From contig NZ_KB898196.1 of assembly GCF_000377505.1 (NCBI RefSeq), positions 62,001 to 126,000 of the forward strand: DNA of 64,000 nt, in the 5' to 3' direction. The notes beneath the pieces are model-generated. The model was not told where the DNA came from. It did not search any database and was given only the letters and a program-made list of their open reading frames with translations. The position numbers were made by a program, and so were the translations under genes. Shown in pieces: positions 53,729 to 62,115 of this stretch; within the stretch, counting starts at the first letter, position 1; each line of letters begins with the position of its first letter. Source of the DNA: Paenibacillus massiliensis 2301065 = DSM 16942 (GTDB lineage: Bacteria > Bacillota > Bacilli > Paenibacillales > Paenibacillaceae).

Positions 53729-54082
53729 TCAGTCTTCTAAATTGTTTAGATATTCAATAAATGACGTTTCAGAAGATATCTCAAAAGTCACATCTTTATA
53801 ATAAGGGAATAGAGGACTTTCTATCCGCTCTGGCTCGTTAATTACAACTACTCTCTTATTTAATTCAATGGCTATTGCAAAATCAATATACGCATGAGGG
53901 CTCCATTCGTTTGAAACGATGACATGATCAGCCTTACTAATCATATTCTTTGTATCCAAATAACTTTGGTGAGTTGTAAAGGTTATATTGTGCTTTTCAG
54001 AAATAAATAGAATTGCATTTTTGGCCTTAATAGTAGATGTCTCAAATGTGAAGTCCACTGCCTGAATCACATGTATATTCAT
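53729..54082 (-). CDS. Hypothetical protein coupled to a truncated upstream gene
   Basis: 117 residues, cytosolic. The centre (KADHVIVSNEWSPHAYIDFA and IELNKRVVVINEPE) resembles the nucleotide-binding fold of nucleoside deoxyribosyltransferase-like or TIR-like proteins, with an Asp/Glu-rich end. The ATG overlaps the stop codon of the upstream frame (TAATG), so it depends on translation of that frame. A small gene placed this way after a toxin-like remnant could be an immunity gene; this is only inference from position. Confidence 0.5.
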   Translation of the reverse strand: MNIHVIQAVDFTFETSTIKAKNAILFISEKHNITFTTHQSYLDTKNMISKADHVIVSNEWSPHAYIDFAIAIELNKRVVVINEPERIESPLFPYYKDVTFEISSETSFIEYLNNLED

Positions 54083-54384
54083 TAGTTTATATCAACTCCT
54101 GACCCAATTTGACCTACGCTAATCCATGAAGCACTATTCATCGAGAACGCCTGAAGAAGGTTATGAGCAATTCTAACGCGATCTACGTTTGTTGGAATTG
54201 ACATATTACCTACATATAGTACACCGGCTGGTGCTGCTGGATTATTAAGATGAGTATAAGTAACTCCATTTCCAAAGCTCTTATAATTTACGGGCAAACT
54301 TGTAGAGTCAACATCTATAGATTTATATCGCCAACTTTGGTCAAAAAAACTAACGAAAAGAGAGCCCAGACTAAAAATCAACAC
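54082..54384 (-). pseudogene. Probable 3' remnant of a larger gene, possibly a toxin C-terminus
   Basis: A 100-codon frame whose first 15 codons lie inside the terminator of the gene before it, so the listed ATG is not a plausible start. From codon 16 the protein is believable (DQSWRYKSIDVDSTSLPVNY, then TYTHLNNPAAPAGVLYVGN and AHNLLQAFSMNSASWISVG). It ends TAATG, overlapping the next start. The 5' part seems to have been lost when the upstream gene arrived. The next small gene fits a toxin-immunity order, but no toxin family is recognised. Confidence 0.45.
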
Positions 54385-54406
54385 TTGACTTTTAGATTGG
54401 GCTCTT
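54356..54406 (-). terminator. Terminator of the DUF3139-like gene
   Basis: AGAGCCCA with CTAAAA pairs with TTTTAG and TGGGCTCT in an almost continuous stem, followed leftward by TTTT. It starts 14 bases after the stop of the gene at 54420. Confidence 0.85.
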
Positions 54407-54419
54407 ACAAATTATTAAT

Positions 54420-54854
54420 TTATTGACTTTTCAACCGCTGAGCATTTATGGAGTCTAATTGAATCCACTGATTAGAATTTCGATCTGTATATATATATAT
54501 GATGTCTGGATCATCAACAAATTTAACATAGACAGGGTATTTAGGCATTTTACTAAGTTTAGCTTCGATACTGACAATCTCGGATGGACTGTATCCCTCT
54601 ACACGAATGAGATGTTCTCTTAGGCTGTCTTCAAGCTGGGTATATTTCATTTGTAGTTGGATATACATTCCTAAAGCAATCACAGTAATGATGATCAGAG
54701 CAGTAAGCGACGGTACTCTTAATAGGATGTTCTCTTTTTTACTTACTTCATCCTTCTTATGGGATTTCCAACGCTTCATGGAGACACTCAGGATTTTTAA
54801 TAGGATGTATGTCCCACAAAATATAAGAAATAATACAATAACTAATGACAGCAT
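54420..54854 (-). CDS. Membrane-anchored protein resembling DUF3139
   Basis: About 144 residues. Two membrane helices (LSLVIVLFLIFCGTYILLKIL and SLTALIIITVIALGMYI) are followed by a soluble domain reading EHLIRVEGYSPSEIVSIEAKL and VYVKFVDDPDIIYIYTDRN, similar in pattern to DUF3139 proteins. ATG 54854 follows GAGAGGTG by 5 bases. It is AT-rich like its neighbours and ends at a strong terminator. The function is unknown. Confidence 0.55.
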   Translation of the reverse strand: MLSLVIVLFLIFCGTYILLKILSVSMKRWKSHKKDEVSKKENILLRVPSLTALIIITVIALGMYIQLQMKYTQLEDSLREHLIRVEGYSPSEIVSIEAKLSKMPKYPVYVKFVDDPDIIYIYTDRNSNQWIQLDSINAQRLKSQ

Positions 54855-54929
54855 ATCATCACCTCTCAATCGATATAGATTTATATTTAAGGAGGAGAGA
54901 TACTTATACCGGAGATGTACTTAGAATAA

Positions 54930-55646
54930 TTATATTCTAAAAGATACTTGATAACTTAAATATTTGGAACTAATTACATTAGAGGGTGTTACAAAACCAG
55001 GGAGGTGGGGGAAATTCCCTCCTCCAAAGAGATCAATTCCTTCTCCATAATAGAAAGCCTGCCATATAAACTTTGAACAGTAATTCGGCGAAATCGTTCC
55101 CATTAAGGCAACGGGATTTATAAAATAATTAGTAACCCGAGTATAGTTGTAAGTAGCCCATCTAGCAGCTTCTACCCCCCGTCCATCTCTTGGGCGATAT
55201 ACTCTGATGGTTTCGCCTGGGTCATGCCGATCTAAATAATCTGAAAAATTATCAACTTTCCCACCATTAACTGCTGGAGTTACGTGAACTACTTTGAAAT
55301 TTGAATTTACAATACCGACATGACCGACAATTTGCGTTGTACTCCCAAATGTTTTTGTTGAATATAACACATCGCCTATTCTCATTGCTACTGAGGTACC
55401 TGGATATTTAGGACCGATTTCTGCATAAGGTTCGATTAGACCTTCGAGGTTATACAGATCTTCACGATCATCTAAGCCATAAACAGCTTCAGTGACATCT
55501 AACTTCATTTGATTATTATTATATTGCTGTTCTACCATATACGATTCATTACTAATACTTGCAGATGCTTGTCCTAATGGCACCATACAGAGTATTAATA
55601 AAATCGGGATTAATATAAATGGAATTTTAAGTAGCAATTTTTTCAC
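54930..55646 (-). CDS. Secreted YiiX/YebB-like (C92) cysteine hydrolase
   Basis: 238 residues. A signal peptide (KKLLLKIPFILIPILLILCM, Ala-rich end LGQASA) leads to a permuted NlpC/P60-type domain: GDVLYSTKTF, QIVGHVGIVNSN with the likely catalytic His, and SPNYCSKFIWQAFYY with the likely nucleophile Cys. In this family the Cys follows the His, as seen here. It could act on the cell wall, lipids or peptides outside the cell. GGAGGAATT precedes the ATG. It is in the AT-rich islet between the two like hairpins. Confidence 0.7.
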   Translation of the reverse strand: MKKLLLKIPFILIPILLILCMVPLGQASASISNESYMVEQQYNNNQMKLDVTEAVYGLDDREDLYNLEGLIEPYAEIGPKYPGTSVAMRIGDVLYSTKTFGSTTQIVGHVGIVNSNFKVVHVTPAVNGGKVDNFSDYLDRHDPGETIRVYRPRDGRGVEAARWATYNYTRVTNYFINPVALMGTISPNYCSKFIWQAFYYGEGIDLFGGGNFPHLPGFVTPSNVISSKYLSYQVSFRI

Positions 55647-55800
55647 TAATAATTCCTCCTTATTTTCACCACAAAATAATCAGAATCTTGTTCCATCCAA
55701 AATCCAACTCTCTGTTGACTACAAATATACCGGAATTTGCCTCATAGACATCATTCGGCACATTCTTGTGGAACATTGCATAGTTTCGCTGTGAAAAGTA

Positions 55801-55837
55801 GAGGGTGAGTGAACCCGGCCAAAGTACTACTCGCCCT
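55801..55837. repeat. Hairpin with conserved loop, copy 2
   Basis: GGGTGAGT (55803-55810) pairs with ACTCGCCC (55829-55836, one G-T pair), with the same loop start GAACCCGGCCAAAG as copy 1. It lies directly after the Spo0E-like gene in the leftward direction and may terminate it. Confidence 0.75.
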
Positions 55838-55848
55838 TCTCCGCCTGT

Positions 55849-56034
55849 CTATACAATTGATTTAATTCTTCTTGTCCCATCGCCAAGCTTCTGATAGTAA
55901 TTCATTAGTTCATCAAGCTTCACAGATTGGGCTATGACCTTGGGATGATGAATAGAGTGCTGCGCAGTCATCTTATGCAGTTTTATTCGCTCTCGTTCGA
56001 TGCGTATACGAGCAAAGAACATCTTGCTTGGCAT
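55849..56034 (-). CDS. Spo0E-like aspartyl-phosphate phosphatase, second copy
   Basis: 61 residues with the Spo0E signature in HPKVIAQSVKLDELMNYYQKL (SxxLDxLxN core), preceded by a first helix MFFARIRIERERIKLH. Predicted to dephosphorylate Spo0A~P. AAGGAGGTG lies 8 bases before the ATG. It follows the second RRNPP-type gene, 112 bases away in the same direction, and is followed by hairpin copy 2. It repeats the receptor plus Spo0E association seen at 11-13 kb. Confidence 0.8.
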   Translation of the reverse strand: MPSKMFFARIRIERERIKLHKMTAQHSIHHPKVIAQSVKLDELMNYYQKLGDGTRRIKSIV

Positions 56035-56145
56035 GATCAGTACACCTCCTTCTTTATAGAAGCTTAACTTTTTTTGTCAAAACAGCTACTGTGACTTAAA
56101 AGACAAAATAGCAAAAAAAGGCTTACTTAGAGCCCCTAGCCTCTT

Positions 56146-57495
56146 CTAAATAATCTGGTATACCTCACTCTTTAAACTTTCAAAAACCTCTACAGATTGC
56201 GGACTTGACCATTCTCGATACTTCTCAAATAAGGCCATACAACTAGCCATGTAACGAACGCTACGTATATCAATAGATAACCGCAATGCTTCCAAGATCA
56301 ATAATATTGCATCATTCGAATCTTTTTTTGTTCGATAATCGACTAGGTCAGTCAAAAACTGAACATATCTCTCAGCCATAATGTAATCTTTATAGTATGC
56401 ATGTTTATATTCCGTAGGATTAATTGGGACATAAGAATTAAATCGCTCTAAAATGCTGTCGATATCATATGAAAATTGATTAGCTGCTTTGACAATGAAA
56501 CCAAGTGCATAAAAAATCTCATTAGGATGGTCAGCTATGTAATCAGCGTATTCATGCAAGGCTTCGGCATTCCCCATATTCATTTTATATAAAAGTGAAT
56601 TAGCTTTTCCCCATTCTTTAAATTGGTTTACGTGCCAGATCGCCCGCTCACTATCCTCTTTGACCCAAGAGTCAGCAGAACTATACAGAGCTACGTATTC
56701 AAGGGCAGCAGCATAGTTTTGATTTCCCTCACAAACCGTCGACAGCGCAAGCCATGCATAAAGAATATAATAAAATATTGGATAATCCGCTTCCTTCGCA
56801 TCCCTATTTTCAGACATATAAAAATATATATTGTTTGCTAATTGGAGCAATTTTTTTGCAAGCTCATCTACACGCGTCAAGTGATGTACTGCCATAAAAA
56901 CATTAATCAAATGCTTCAACGCATCCAATTGATCCATCTCATCCAGCCGGTCAACATAATCCTCAAATACCATGGCGGCCCGATAGTTGGCTTCCAGATC
57001 CGTACCTAATGAAATGACAAAGAGACGATATCGGCACAGCGCCAGACGTTCAGAGTGCTGGTACTTCTCCGCTTCACTAACCCGAAGATAGATGAACTTA
57101 GCGGCTTGTAACAGTTTATCTGCATATAATTCCTCGGCTATTTCAAACATAGCAGATACATAAGAGTTGTCCTCAAGCAATTCAAATACTAGCCGCTCTA
57201 TACAGTCAAAACGTTCGAGCTTGGCACATCTCAGTATGAATGGACGAATTCTACGTAATGAGGGAGTAGCGACACACTCATGAACATAGCGATCGAAGAA
57301 GTAATCCTCTGACAGCCCCATCCCCTGTGTAATCTGCACAAGCTGCTTAAAGGAAATAGGCTTGATCCCCTGGATTAACCGACTGAGCGTACCAGGGTTC
57401 ATGCCTGAATAGTCGGCGAATTGTGCGATTCTATAATCATTCTTGTGCATGTAATCAGCCACAATATCACGAATCGGAGTCACCCAACCATACAC
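56146..57495 (-). CDS. Second RRNPP-type (AloR-like) regulator, no peptide gene seen
   Basis: 449 residues, a paralogue of the protein at 11086-12492 with the same order: helix-turn-helix (YRIAQFADYSGMNPGTLSRLI) and TPR-like helices (EAEKYQHSERLALCRYRLFV matches the other copy's EYQHAERLARSHYRLF region). The frame starts with ATG after GGAGGTG. I searched the bases after the stop (56040-56146) and found no ATG with a ribosome site and secreted-peptide pattern, so it may be an orphan that answers to a peptide encoded elsewhere, or a constitutive regulator. A promoter with an overlapping palindrome lies upstream. Confidence 0.78.
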   Translation of the reverse strand: MYGWVTPIRDIVADYMHKNDYRIAQFADYSGMNPGTLSRLIQGIKPISFKQLVQITQGMGLSEDYFFDRYVHECVATPSLRRIRPFILRCAKLERFDCIERLVFELLEDNSYVSAMFEIAEELYADKLLQAAKFIYLRVSEAEKYQHSERLALCRYRLFVISLGTDLEANYRAAMVFEDYVDRLDEMDQLDALKHLINVFMAVHHLTRVDELAKKLLQLANNIYFYMSENRDAKEADYPIFYYILYAWLALSTVCEGNQNYAAALEYVALYSSADSWVKEDSERAIWHVNQFKEWGKANSLLYKMNMGNAEALHEYADYIADHPNEIFYALGFIVKAANQFSYDIDSILERFNSYVPINPTEYKHAYYKDYIMAERYVQFLTDLVDYRTKKDSNDAILLILEALRLSIDIRSVRYMASCMALFEKYREWSSPQSVEVFESLKSEVYQII

Positions 57496-57522
57496 CTCCT
57501 CTCATAAAATCCAAAAATAGGA

Positions 57523-57560
57523 TGTAATTACATTACACATCATAATTCAACAGTGGTCAA
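57523..57560 (-). promoter_or_regulatory. Promoter with overlapping palindrome for the second receptor gene
   Basis: On the minus strand TTGACC (57555-57560), a 17-base spacer and TGTAAT (57532-57537). The -10 region overlaps the palindrome TGTAATTACA (57523-57532), a candidate operator, perhaps for autoregulation. Confidence 0.65.
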
Positions 57561-57583
57561 TATGAATTTGTTTAAAATTCCCA

Positions 57584-57618
57584 ACAAAAAAGAAGCCCTC
57601 TACAAATATGAGGACTTC
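57584..57618 (-). terminator. Terminator of the NAD(P)HX repair gene
   Basis: GAAGTCCTC pairs with GAGGGCTTC (one mismatch) around a 9-base loop, followed leftward by six T. Confidence 0.8.
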
Positions 57619-57696
57619 AACAACTCCGGATTAACTTTCAATTATCACTGCCTCGAATCAATGGAACCATACACCAACACTCATCCGAAGCTTCTA

Positions 57697-59475
57697 CTAG
57701 AGTGCTTCAATAATATCACCAGCAATCACAGAAGCTGCATTCATCCGATGCGCAGCTGCCTGTGAACCCGCCAGACCATGGAGTCTCACACCAAATGTAG
57801 CTGCCTGCGTAGGGTTCAAGCCCTGCGCGAGCAGTCCTGCAATGATTCCGGTCAGGACGTCTCCAGCACCAGCTGTTGCCATACCTGCATGCCCTGTAGT
57901 ATTGACGTATACCTGTCCATCAGAAGTAGCTACGACGGTACGCGCTCCCTTTAAGACCAGTGTTACTCGTCTTGTACGAGCATACTGCATAGCAGCATTG
58001 ATTCGGTCACGTTGAAGCTCCTTCGTAGGCACCCCGAGTAGCCTGGACATTTCACCGGGATGCGGGGTCAGAATTACAGGTCCACCATTCGGTCTGGACC
58101 ACGATAATGCTTCATCGCCTGCATCTGTCAGGATATTCAGGGCGTCAGCGTCCAAGACCAACGGAGCCTCTATCCCCTCCCACAACTGTCGCAGCCAGTC
58201 TGTATCTCCACTGAACCTGCCAAGACCCGGACCGATAGCGACTACATCCCGCTGAACTGCTAGTTCCAGCAAGGATTGTACGGTGTACGCACTCCAACCA
58301 TCCTCAAGACCATCTTCACTGCTAGATAGCTGGTCACGATCCGTCTTGCCTTTACCAATAGCTTGATTACCAGACACGCCTCTCAGCATCAGTTCGGGCA
58401 CAGCACCGATCATATGTGGAAGCAGCGCCGCAGGCAACGCCCAGGTCACCAGGCCACAACCGATTCGCAGCGCAGCTCTTGAGGTCATTAATCCCGCTCC
58501 ACTCATCGCCAGAGTCCCACCGACTACCAGCACATGACCGTAAGTGCCTTTATGACCATCGGCCTGCCTGCTACGGCGAATATCAACCCCTAGCCGCTGC
58601 TCTAACAAGGCTTCGGTCAGAAGCTGAACCTGCACATCCTGCCTCCGTATGGCACTGACGGGAATGCCAATATAGCGAACGACTATCTTGCCGGCATATT
58701 CTGCACCGGGGTATTGCGTTAACCCACGCTTGAGACAAGCCAGTGCCACGGTCAGACTGGCACGGATGCAAGGATCGTGCGTCTCACCAGTATCAGCATC
58801 CAGCCCACTAGGAATATCCACCGCCACAATGGGCAAGCCACTATCGTTCGCAGCCTGAATCAAGAATGCATAATGCGAGCGTGGCGCACCCGAGGTTCCC
58901 GTGCCAAGCAACGCATCAACGATTCCGGTGGCATGCTCCCATTCCACTCGATCCTCTCCCCACACCAGAGCAGGAATACCCAATGCCTCTACAATATTGC
59001 ACTGCTCTGCAGCCTCGGCCCGTAGCTGTGAGGGGGCGTCGGCATATACGATCGTAACGCGGATACCAGCGTCCTGCAGATGACGAGCCGCTACCAGGCC
59101 ATCGCCCCCGTTATTGCCTTTGCCTGTGAGAATGAGCCAATGCTCAGCTGAGAGAAGAGCAGCATCCTCCGTCAAATCGACCTCTATAGCATGGTCCTGT
59201 GCATGGTCCCGCACAGCATTTTGGGCATTGCTACGCATATTACCAGATTTACGGCTTTGTGCAGCATGCCCATACAGCGCTATCCCGTGCTCACTCTCCG
59301 AGTTGCTGCCTCTCGTACAGGCTGGCTTTTCCCCAGCACGATCCCAGCAGTATCGCAGCACCTCTTCCGCTACCACTCGTCCAGCGTTCTCCATCAGGCT
59401 AGCTACTGGAATACCGAGCTCATCAATGGCATAACGATCAATCGTTCTCATTTCTTCAGCAGTTACAATCTCCAC
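57697..59475 (-). CDS. nnrD: Bifunctional NAD(P)HX epimerase and ADP-dependent dehydratase
   Basis: Repairs hydrated NADH and NADPH: the N-terminal half (NnrE, YjeF_N) epimerises NAD(P)HX, the C-terminal half (NnrD) dehydrates the S form with ADP. N-half signatures: ASLMENAGRVVAEEV, LTGKGNNGGDGLVAARHL and DALLGTGTSGAPR. C-half: VGGTLAMSGAGLMTSRAAL, IGPGLGRFSGD, LDADALNILTDAG, LTPHPGEMSRLLG and TTGHAGMATAGAGDVLTG. Between residues 50 and 115 is a polar insert (Ser/Asn/His/Gln-rich) not usual in the family. 592 residues, a little long for that reason. The gene is monocistronic and ends at the terminator near 57600. Confidence 0.93.
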   Translation of the reverse strand: MEIVTAEEMRTIDRYAIDELGIPVASLMENAGRVVAEEVLRYCWDRAGEKPACTRGSNSESEHGIALYGHAAQSRKSGNMRSNAQNAVRDHAQDHAIEVDLTEDAALLSAEHWLILTGKGNNGGDGLVAARHLQDAGIRVTIVYADAPSQLRAEAAEQCNIVEALGIPALVWGEDRVEWEHATGIVDALLGTGTSGAPRSHYAFLIQAANDSGLPIVAVDIPSGLDADTGETHDPCIRASLTVALACLKRGLTQYPGAEYAGKIVVRYIGIPVSAIRRQDVQVQLLTEALLEQRLGVDIRRSRQADGHKGTYGHVLVVGGTLAMSGAGLMTSRAALRIGCGLVTWALPAALLPHMIGAVPELMLRGVSGNQAIGKGKTDRDQLSSSEDGLEDGWSAYTVQSLLELAVQRDVVAIGPGLGRFSGDTDWLRQLWEGIEAPLVLDADALNILTDAGDEALSWSRPNGGPVILTPHPGEMSRLLGVPTKELQRDRINAAMQYARTRRVTLVLKGARTVVATSDGQVYVNTTGHAGMATAGAGDVLTGIIAGLLAQGLNPTQAATFGVRLHGLAGSQAAAHRMNAASVIAGDIIEAL

Positions 59476-59535
59476 TATTACTCCCCTCCCTTCATCAGCT
59501 AATCCATTTCCTTCGAAAGAGCATCAACCTTAACC

Positions 59536-59600
59536 GGGGGCGACAGGGCTCCCCGCTTGCAGCATCCTTACATTTACGCTCAAATTTGATCTGATCAAGC
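59536..59600. repeat. Dispersed palindromic element, copy D (partial)
   Basis: GCGACAGGGCTCCCCGCTTG followed by CAGC at 59540-59563, matching the right half of copies B and C, then an AT-rich end with CTGATCAAG. The left arm is missing. It lies just after the stop of the gene at 59603 in the leftward direction. Confidence 0.65.
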
Positions 59601-59602
59601 TT

Positions 59603-60241
59603 CTAGTACCCAACCGTGAACCTGGCATTGACGAATTCTGCTTCCTCCGCCTCATCTACGAGAGCAACCGCGTAATCCTCAATGGAAATACGACTGTAAC
59701 CGAGCTCATCGGTGACGAGCCAGTCTGTGCCTATGCGAAAATTCCCAGTGCGAAGGCCTGGCTTAATGACCGCAGCAGGGCTAAAATACGTCCAAATCAC
59801 ATCAGCTTGGGAGATGACTGTGAACGCCTCAGCATGAGCTAGAGCCAGCGGACGTGCCTCCTCTGGGAACTCCAGCGTATCCATCAGCAGCTCCCCGCTG
59901 CCCGTCTTCAGGCTACCTGCTCCACCTACAACCAATATCCGTGGTACCTGAGCCTTCTTGGCTGCCTCAATCAGGATGCGAGCCACCTCGACCAGCTCAT
60001 CCTCGGCCCCGAAGCGTGGCCCGTATGCACTAATGATCAACTCATGACCTCGTGCCGCTTCAGTCACGTCAGCCAGCGACAACAGATCGACCTCCACGAC
60101 CTTCACATCTCCAGTCAGCCCGCCCAAGCGCTGCACATCCCGCACGGCCGCAGTAACCTGATGCTTCCGCTTCAGCAGCTCCTTCACGATGGCTTGTCCA
60201 ACTCTTCCTGTAGCTCCAAATACGATAATGTTCATTTGCAC
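59603..60241 (-). CDS. NAD(P)-binding flavin-reductase-like protein
   Basis: 212 residues, atypical SDR of the NADH-flavin reductase type. The dinucleotide motif FGATGRVGQAIV is near residue 9, followed by VTAAVRDVQRL, VEVDLLSLADVTEAARG, ISAYGPRFGAED, ILVVGGAGSL and TYFSPAAVIKPG, which is the usual order for this group. The start is GTG 60241 with AAAGGGGA 7 bases upstream; ATG 60235 is the alternative. Palindromic copy D follows its stop. The substrate is unknown. Confidence 0.85.
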   Translation of the reverse strand: MQMNIIVFGATGRVGQAIVKELLKRKHQVTAAVRDVQRLGGLTGDVKVVEVDLLSLADVTEAARGHELIISAYGPRFGAEDELVEVARILIEAAKKAQVPRILVVGGAGSLKTGSGELLMDTLEFPEEARPLALAHAEAFTVISQADVIWTYFSPAAVIKPGLRTGNFRIGTDWLVTDELGYSRISIEDYAVALVDEAEEAEFVNARFTVGY

Positions 60242-60368
60242 ATGTATTTCCCCTTTTCTAATGAAGTTCTTGTCTCATACAGCTGATCATTCTGGTGAAT
60301 ACACATCTTATGTTATTACTTATCCTTACTCTGCCCTGGCTAAACGTATTTCTCGCCATCTTACTCCT

Positions 60369-60770
60369 TCAAGGCTTCCTCCAGTACATTCCCTCCGAGA
60401 CGGGGCTCGTCAGCCGGAAGCCGAATTGCTCATACAGTCGGTTAGCAGGGACATCTGCAAAGAGATTGGCGAAGCTTCCTGAGGGGACTTCACGCTCCAG
60501 GAATTTCATAATCTCACCCATTATAAGCTTGCCGTAGCCCTTGCCCTGCTCTGACGGCTTAACAGCAATATCGGTGACCAGGAAGAAGCATCCTCCATCC
60601 CCGCTTACTCGCCCCATTCCGATCAATTGTTCCGCCTCACGGAGCGTTACCGCGAACAGACTATTGGCAAGTCCCTTCTCCGCTGCTTCCAGGCTGAACA
60701 CGGATAGTCCAGCTTCTCCGCGCAGTGATAGGTACTCTTCAGCAGCAGGTCTCTCATATCTGATCTCCAT
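60369..60770 (-). CDS. GNAT family N-acetyltransferase
   Basis: About 133 residues. The acetyl-CoA loop reads VTDIAVKPSEQGKGYGKLIMGEIM (the Q/RxxGxG/A motif as QGKGYG), and the C-terminus has ANRLYEQFGFR, typical of GNAT enzymes. It resembles the group with an N-terminal YERPAAEEYLSLR. ATG 60770 has AAGGAG 10 bases upstream; a nearer ATG (60779) overlaps the ribosome site. The substrate is not predictable. The gene is separate from its neighbours. Confidence 0.85.
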   Translation of the reverse strand: MEIRYERPAAEEYLSLRGEAGLSVFSLEAAEKGLANSLFAVTLREAEQLIGMGRVSGDGGCFFLVTDIAVKPSEQGKGYGKLIMGEIMKFLEREVPSGSFANLFADVPANRLYEQFGFRLTSPVSEGMYWRKP

Positions 60771-61029
60771 CTGTACCATTCTCCTTCCGCGCTCGCTTAT
60801 CTTACTCATTGTAACAGTATTATACAAAATTAAATCACAAGCACGACCCAATACAGTGTTTGTCTCCAGATCTTGCGCGTTTATATGAATAAAGAACTGT
60901 ATTTAACACCTTACTAATGATCCTCGAAGCATAGTCTTCCGTTTCGAGCTGAGGATTTTTGGCATCTTTCTTGAAATGTATATCGGGGTTATGCAATAGT
61001 GTAATTATTAAGGAAAGGAGGGACCGGCG

Positions 61030-61917
61030 TTGTCCCCAGCGGAGCCTATGAACTGGAATTGGATTGAACTCTTCGTCATGCTGGCGTTCACCTGGACCGG
61101 CGTCCTCGTGGTGTGGCTGTATGCGCACAGCACTGCGCAATTGCGACTATCTCGTCGTAGCAGGCTGGACGAGCTTCAGGAATCATTATACATATACGGC
61201 GAGCTTGCTGGAGCCTTGGCATGCGTAAGGGAAGGCTCAAGACGAGGTGAGCCGAACAGCAGTCTTGTCCGGGCTTTGGAGAAAGCCAAGGCAGCTCCCT
61301 ATCTAACACCCTATCTGCAGGAGGAGATTCAGGATTGTCTAGAGCAGGCGGACAGCTCGCATATCTCGCTACTGCATAGATCAATAGAACGAGAAATGAA
61401 CAAGCTAATCGACGAACGGCGAATGCTGCTGCAAGAGACGCATGCCCCCGGATGGGGAACGGCTTGGTGGAGTATGCTGCGCCCGGGTCTCGGTCCAGCG
61501 GCACTCATCGGCATTCTTTGGCTGATCTGGCGGATGCTGCGTCAATGGTTAACACTCGAAGATACGGCTACCCCGTGGGAGCACAGCTTGCTCTGGATGC
61601 AGCTCCTATCTGGCCTACTGGCCATCCTGTGTGTTTACCGCCTGCTCAGCCTTCGGCGCCAGAATGGCCTGGATGTGACAGCGTCTCATATCCCGGCCAG
61701 CATTGTATCGTTTCTTATCGCTGGCATGGCTTTGCTACAGTGGCTGGGGCTCGGAGCCTCCCCTTATATTCTGGCTGCACAGCTCCTGATGTTCGCCCTC
61801 GGCTTCCGCTTCACTCGTGGGCGGTCCCGCAGTAACCGCCCTTATGCAGGTCAGTCGGATGAAGACCCTGAGACCCCTAAGGGCACATCTACTGATGCCG
61901 GTAACACGAGCCAATAG
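61030..61917 (+). CDS. Membrane protein of unknown function
   Basis: 295 residues. One membrane helix at the start (LFVMLAFTWTGVLVVWLYAH), a soluble helical region of about 100 residues rich in Arg and Glu (RRSRLDELQESLYIYGELAGA, IEREMNKLIDERRMLLQE), then four helices from residue 150 (LGPAALIGILWLIWRML, MQLLSGLLAILCVYRLL, IPASIVSFLIAGMALLQW, YILAAQLLMFALGFRF) and a polar tail. The start is TTG 61030 with AGGAGG 8 bases upstream; ATG 61048 is an alternative. No family is recognised. Confidence 0.65.
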   Translation: MSPAEPMNWNWIELFVMLAFTWTGVLVVWLYAHSTAQLRLSRRSRLDELQESLYIYGELAGALACVREGSRRGEPNSSLVRALEKAKAAPYLTPYLQEEIQDCLEQADSSHISLLHRSIEREMNKLIDERRMLLQETHAPGWGTAWWSMLRPGLGPAALIGILWLIWRMLRQWLTLEDTATPWEHSLLWMQLLSGLLAILCVYRLLSLRRQNGLDVTASHIPASIVSFLIAGMALLQWLGLGASPYILAAQLLMFALGFRFTRGRSRSNRPYAGQSDEDPETPKGTSTDAGNTSQ

Positions 61918-61988
61918 CCTCGCCTTTTGTCCGATTACAAAGTAGTGCTAATGATGATCCAGCACATTCATCTTATGTTGTCATCCGG

Positions 61989-62034
61989 TCTGTCCCCGGA
62001 GACAGGCCGAGGATTAGGCTTGTAACCGGGGACA
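61989..62034. terminator. Inverted repeat between the membrane protein and ArsR genes
   Basis: TGTCCCCGG pairs with CCGGGGACA around a 26-base loop containing a partly complementary GGCC/GGCTT. There is no T run. It may be a terminator or a binding site. Confidence 0.45.
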
Positions 62035-62115
62035 AATCATCGTATTATAGTTAGTAAAAATATAAATAATATACACATATGTAAACGATATAGAATTTAC
62101 AAGTGAGGAGCGCCC

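Noticed and set aside
56040-56146. Pro-peptide gene after the second receptor
   Set aside because: There is no ATG, and no suitable GTG or TTG with a ribosome site; only a weak hairpin with a T run is present.
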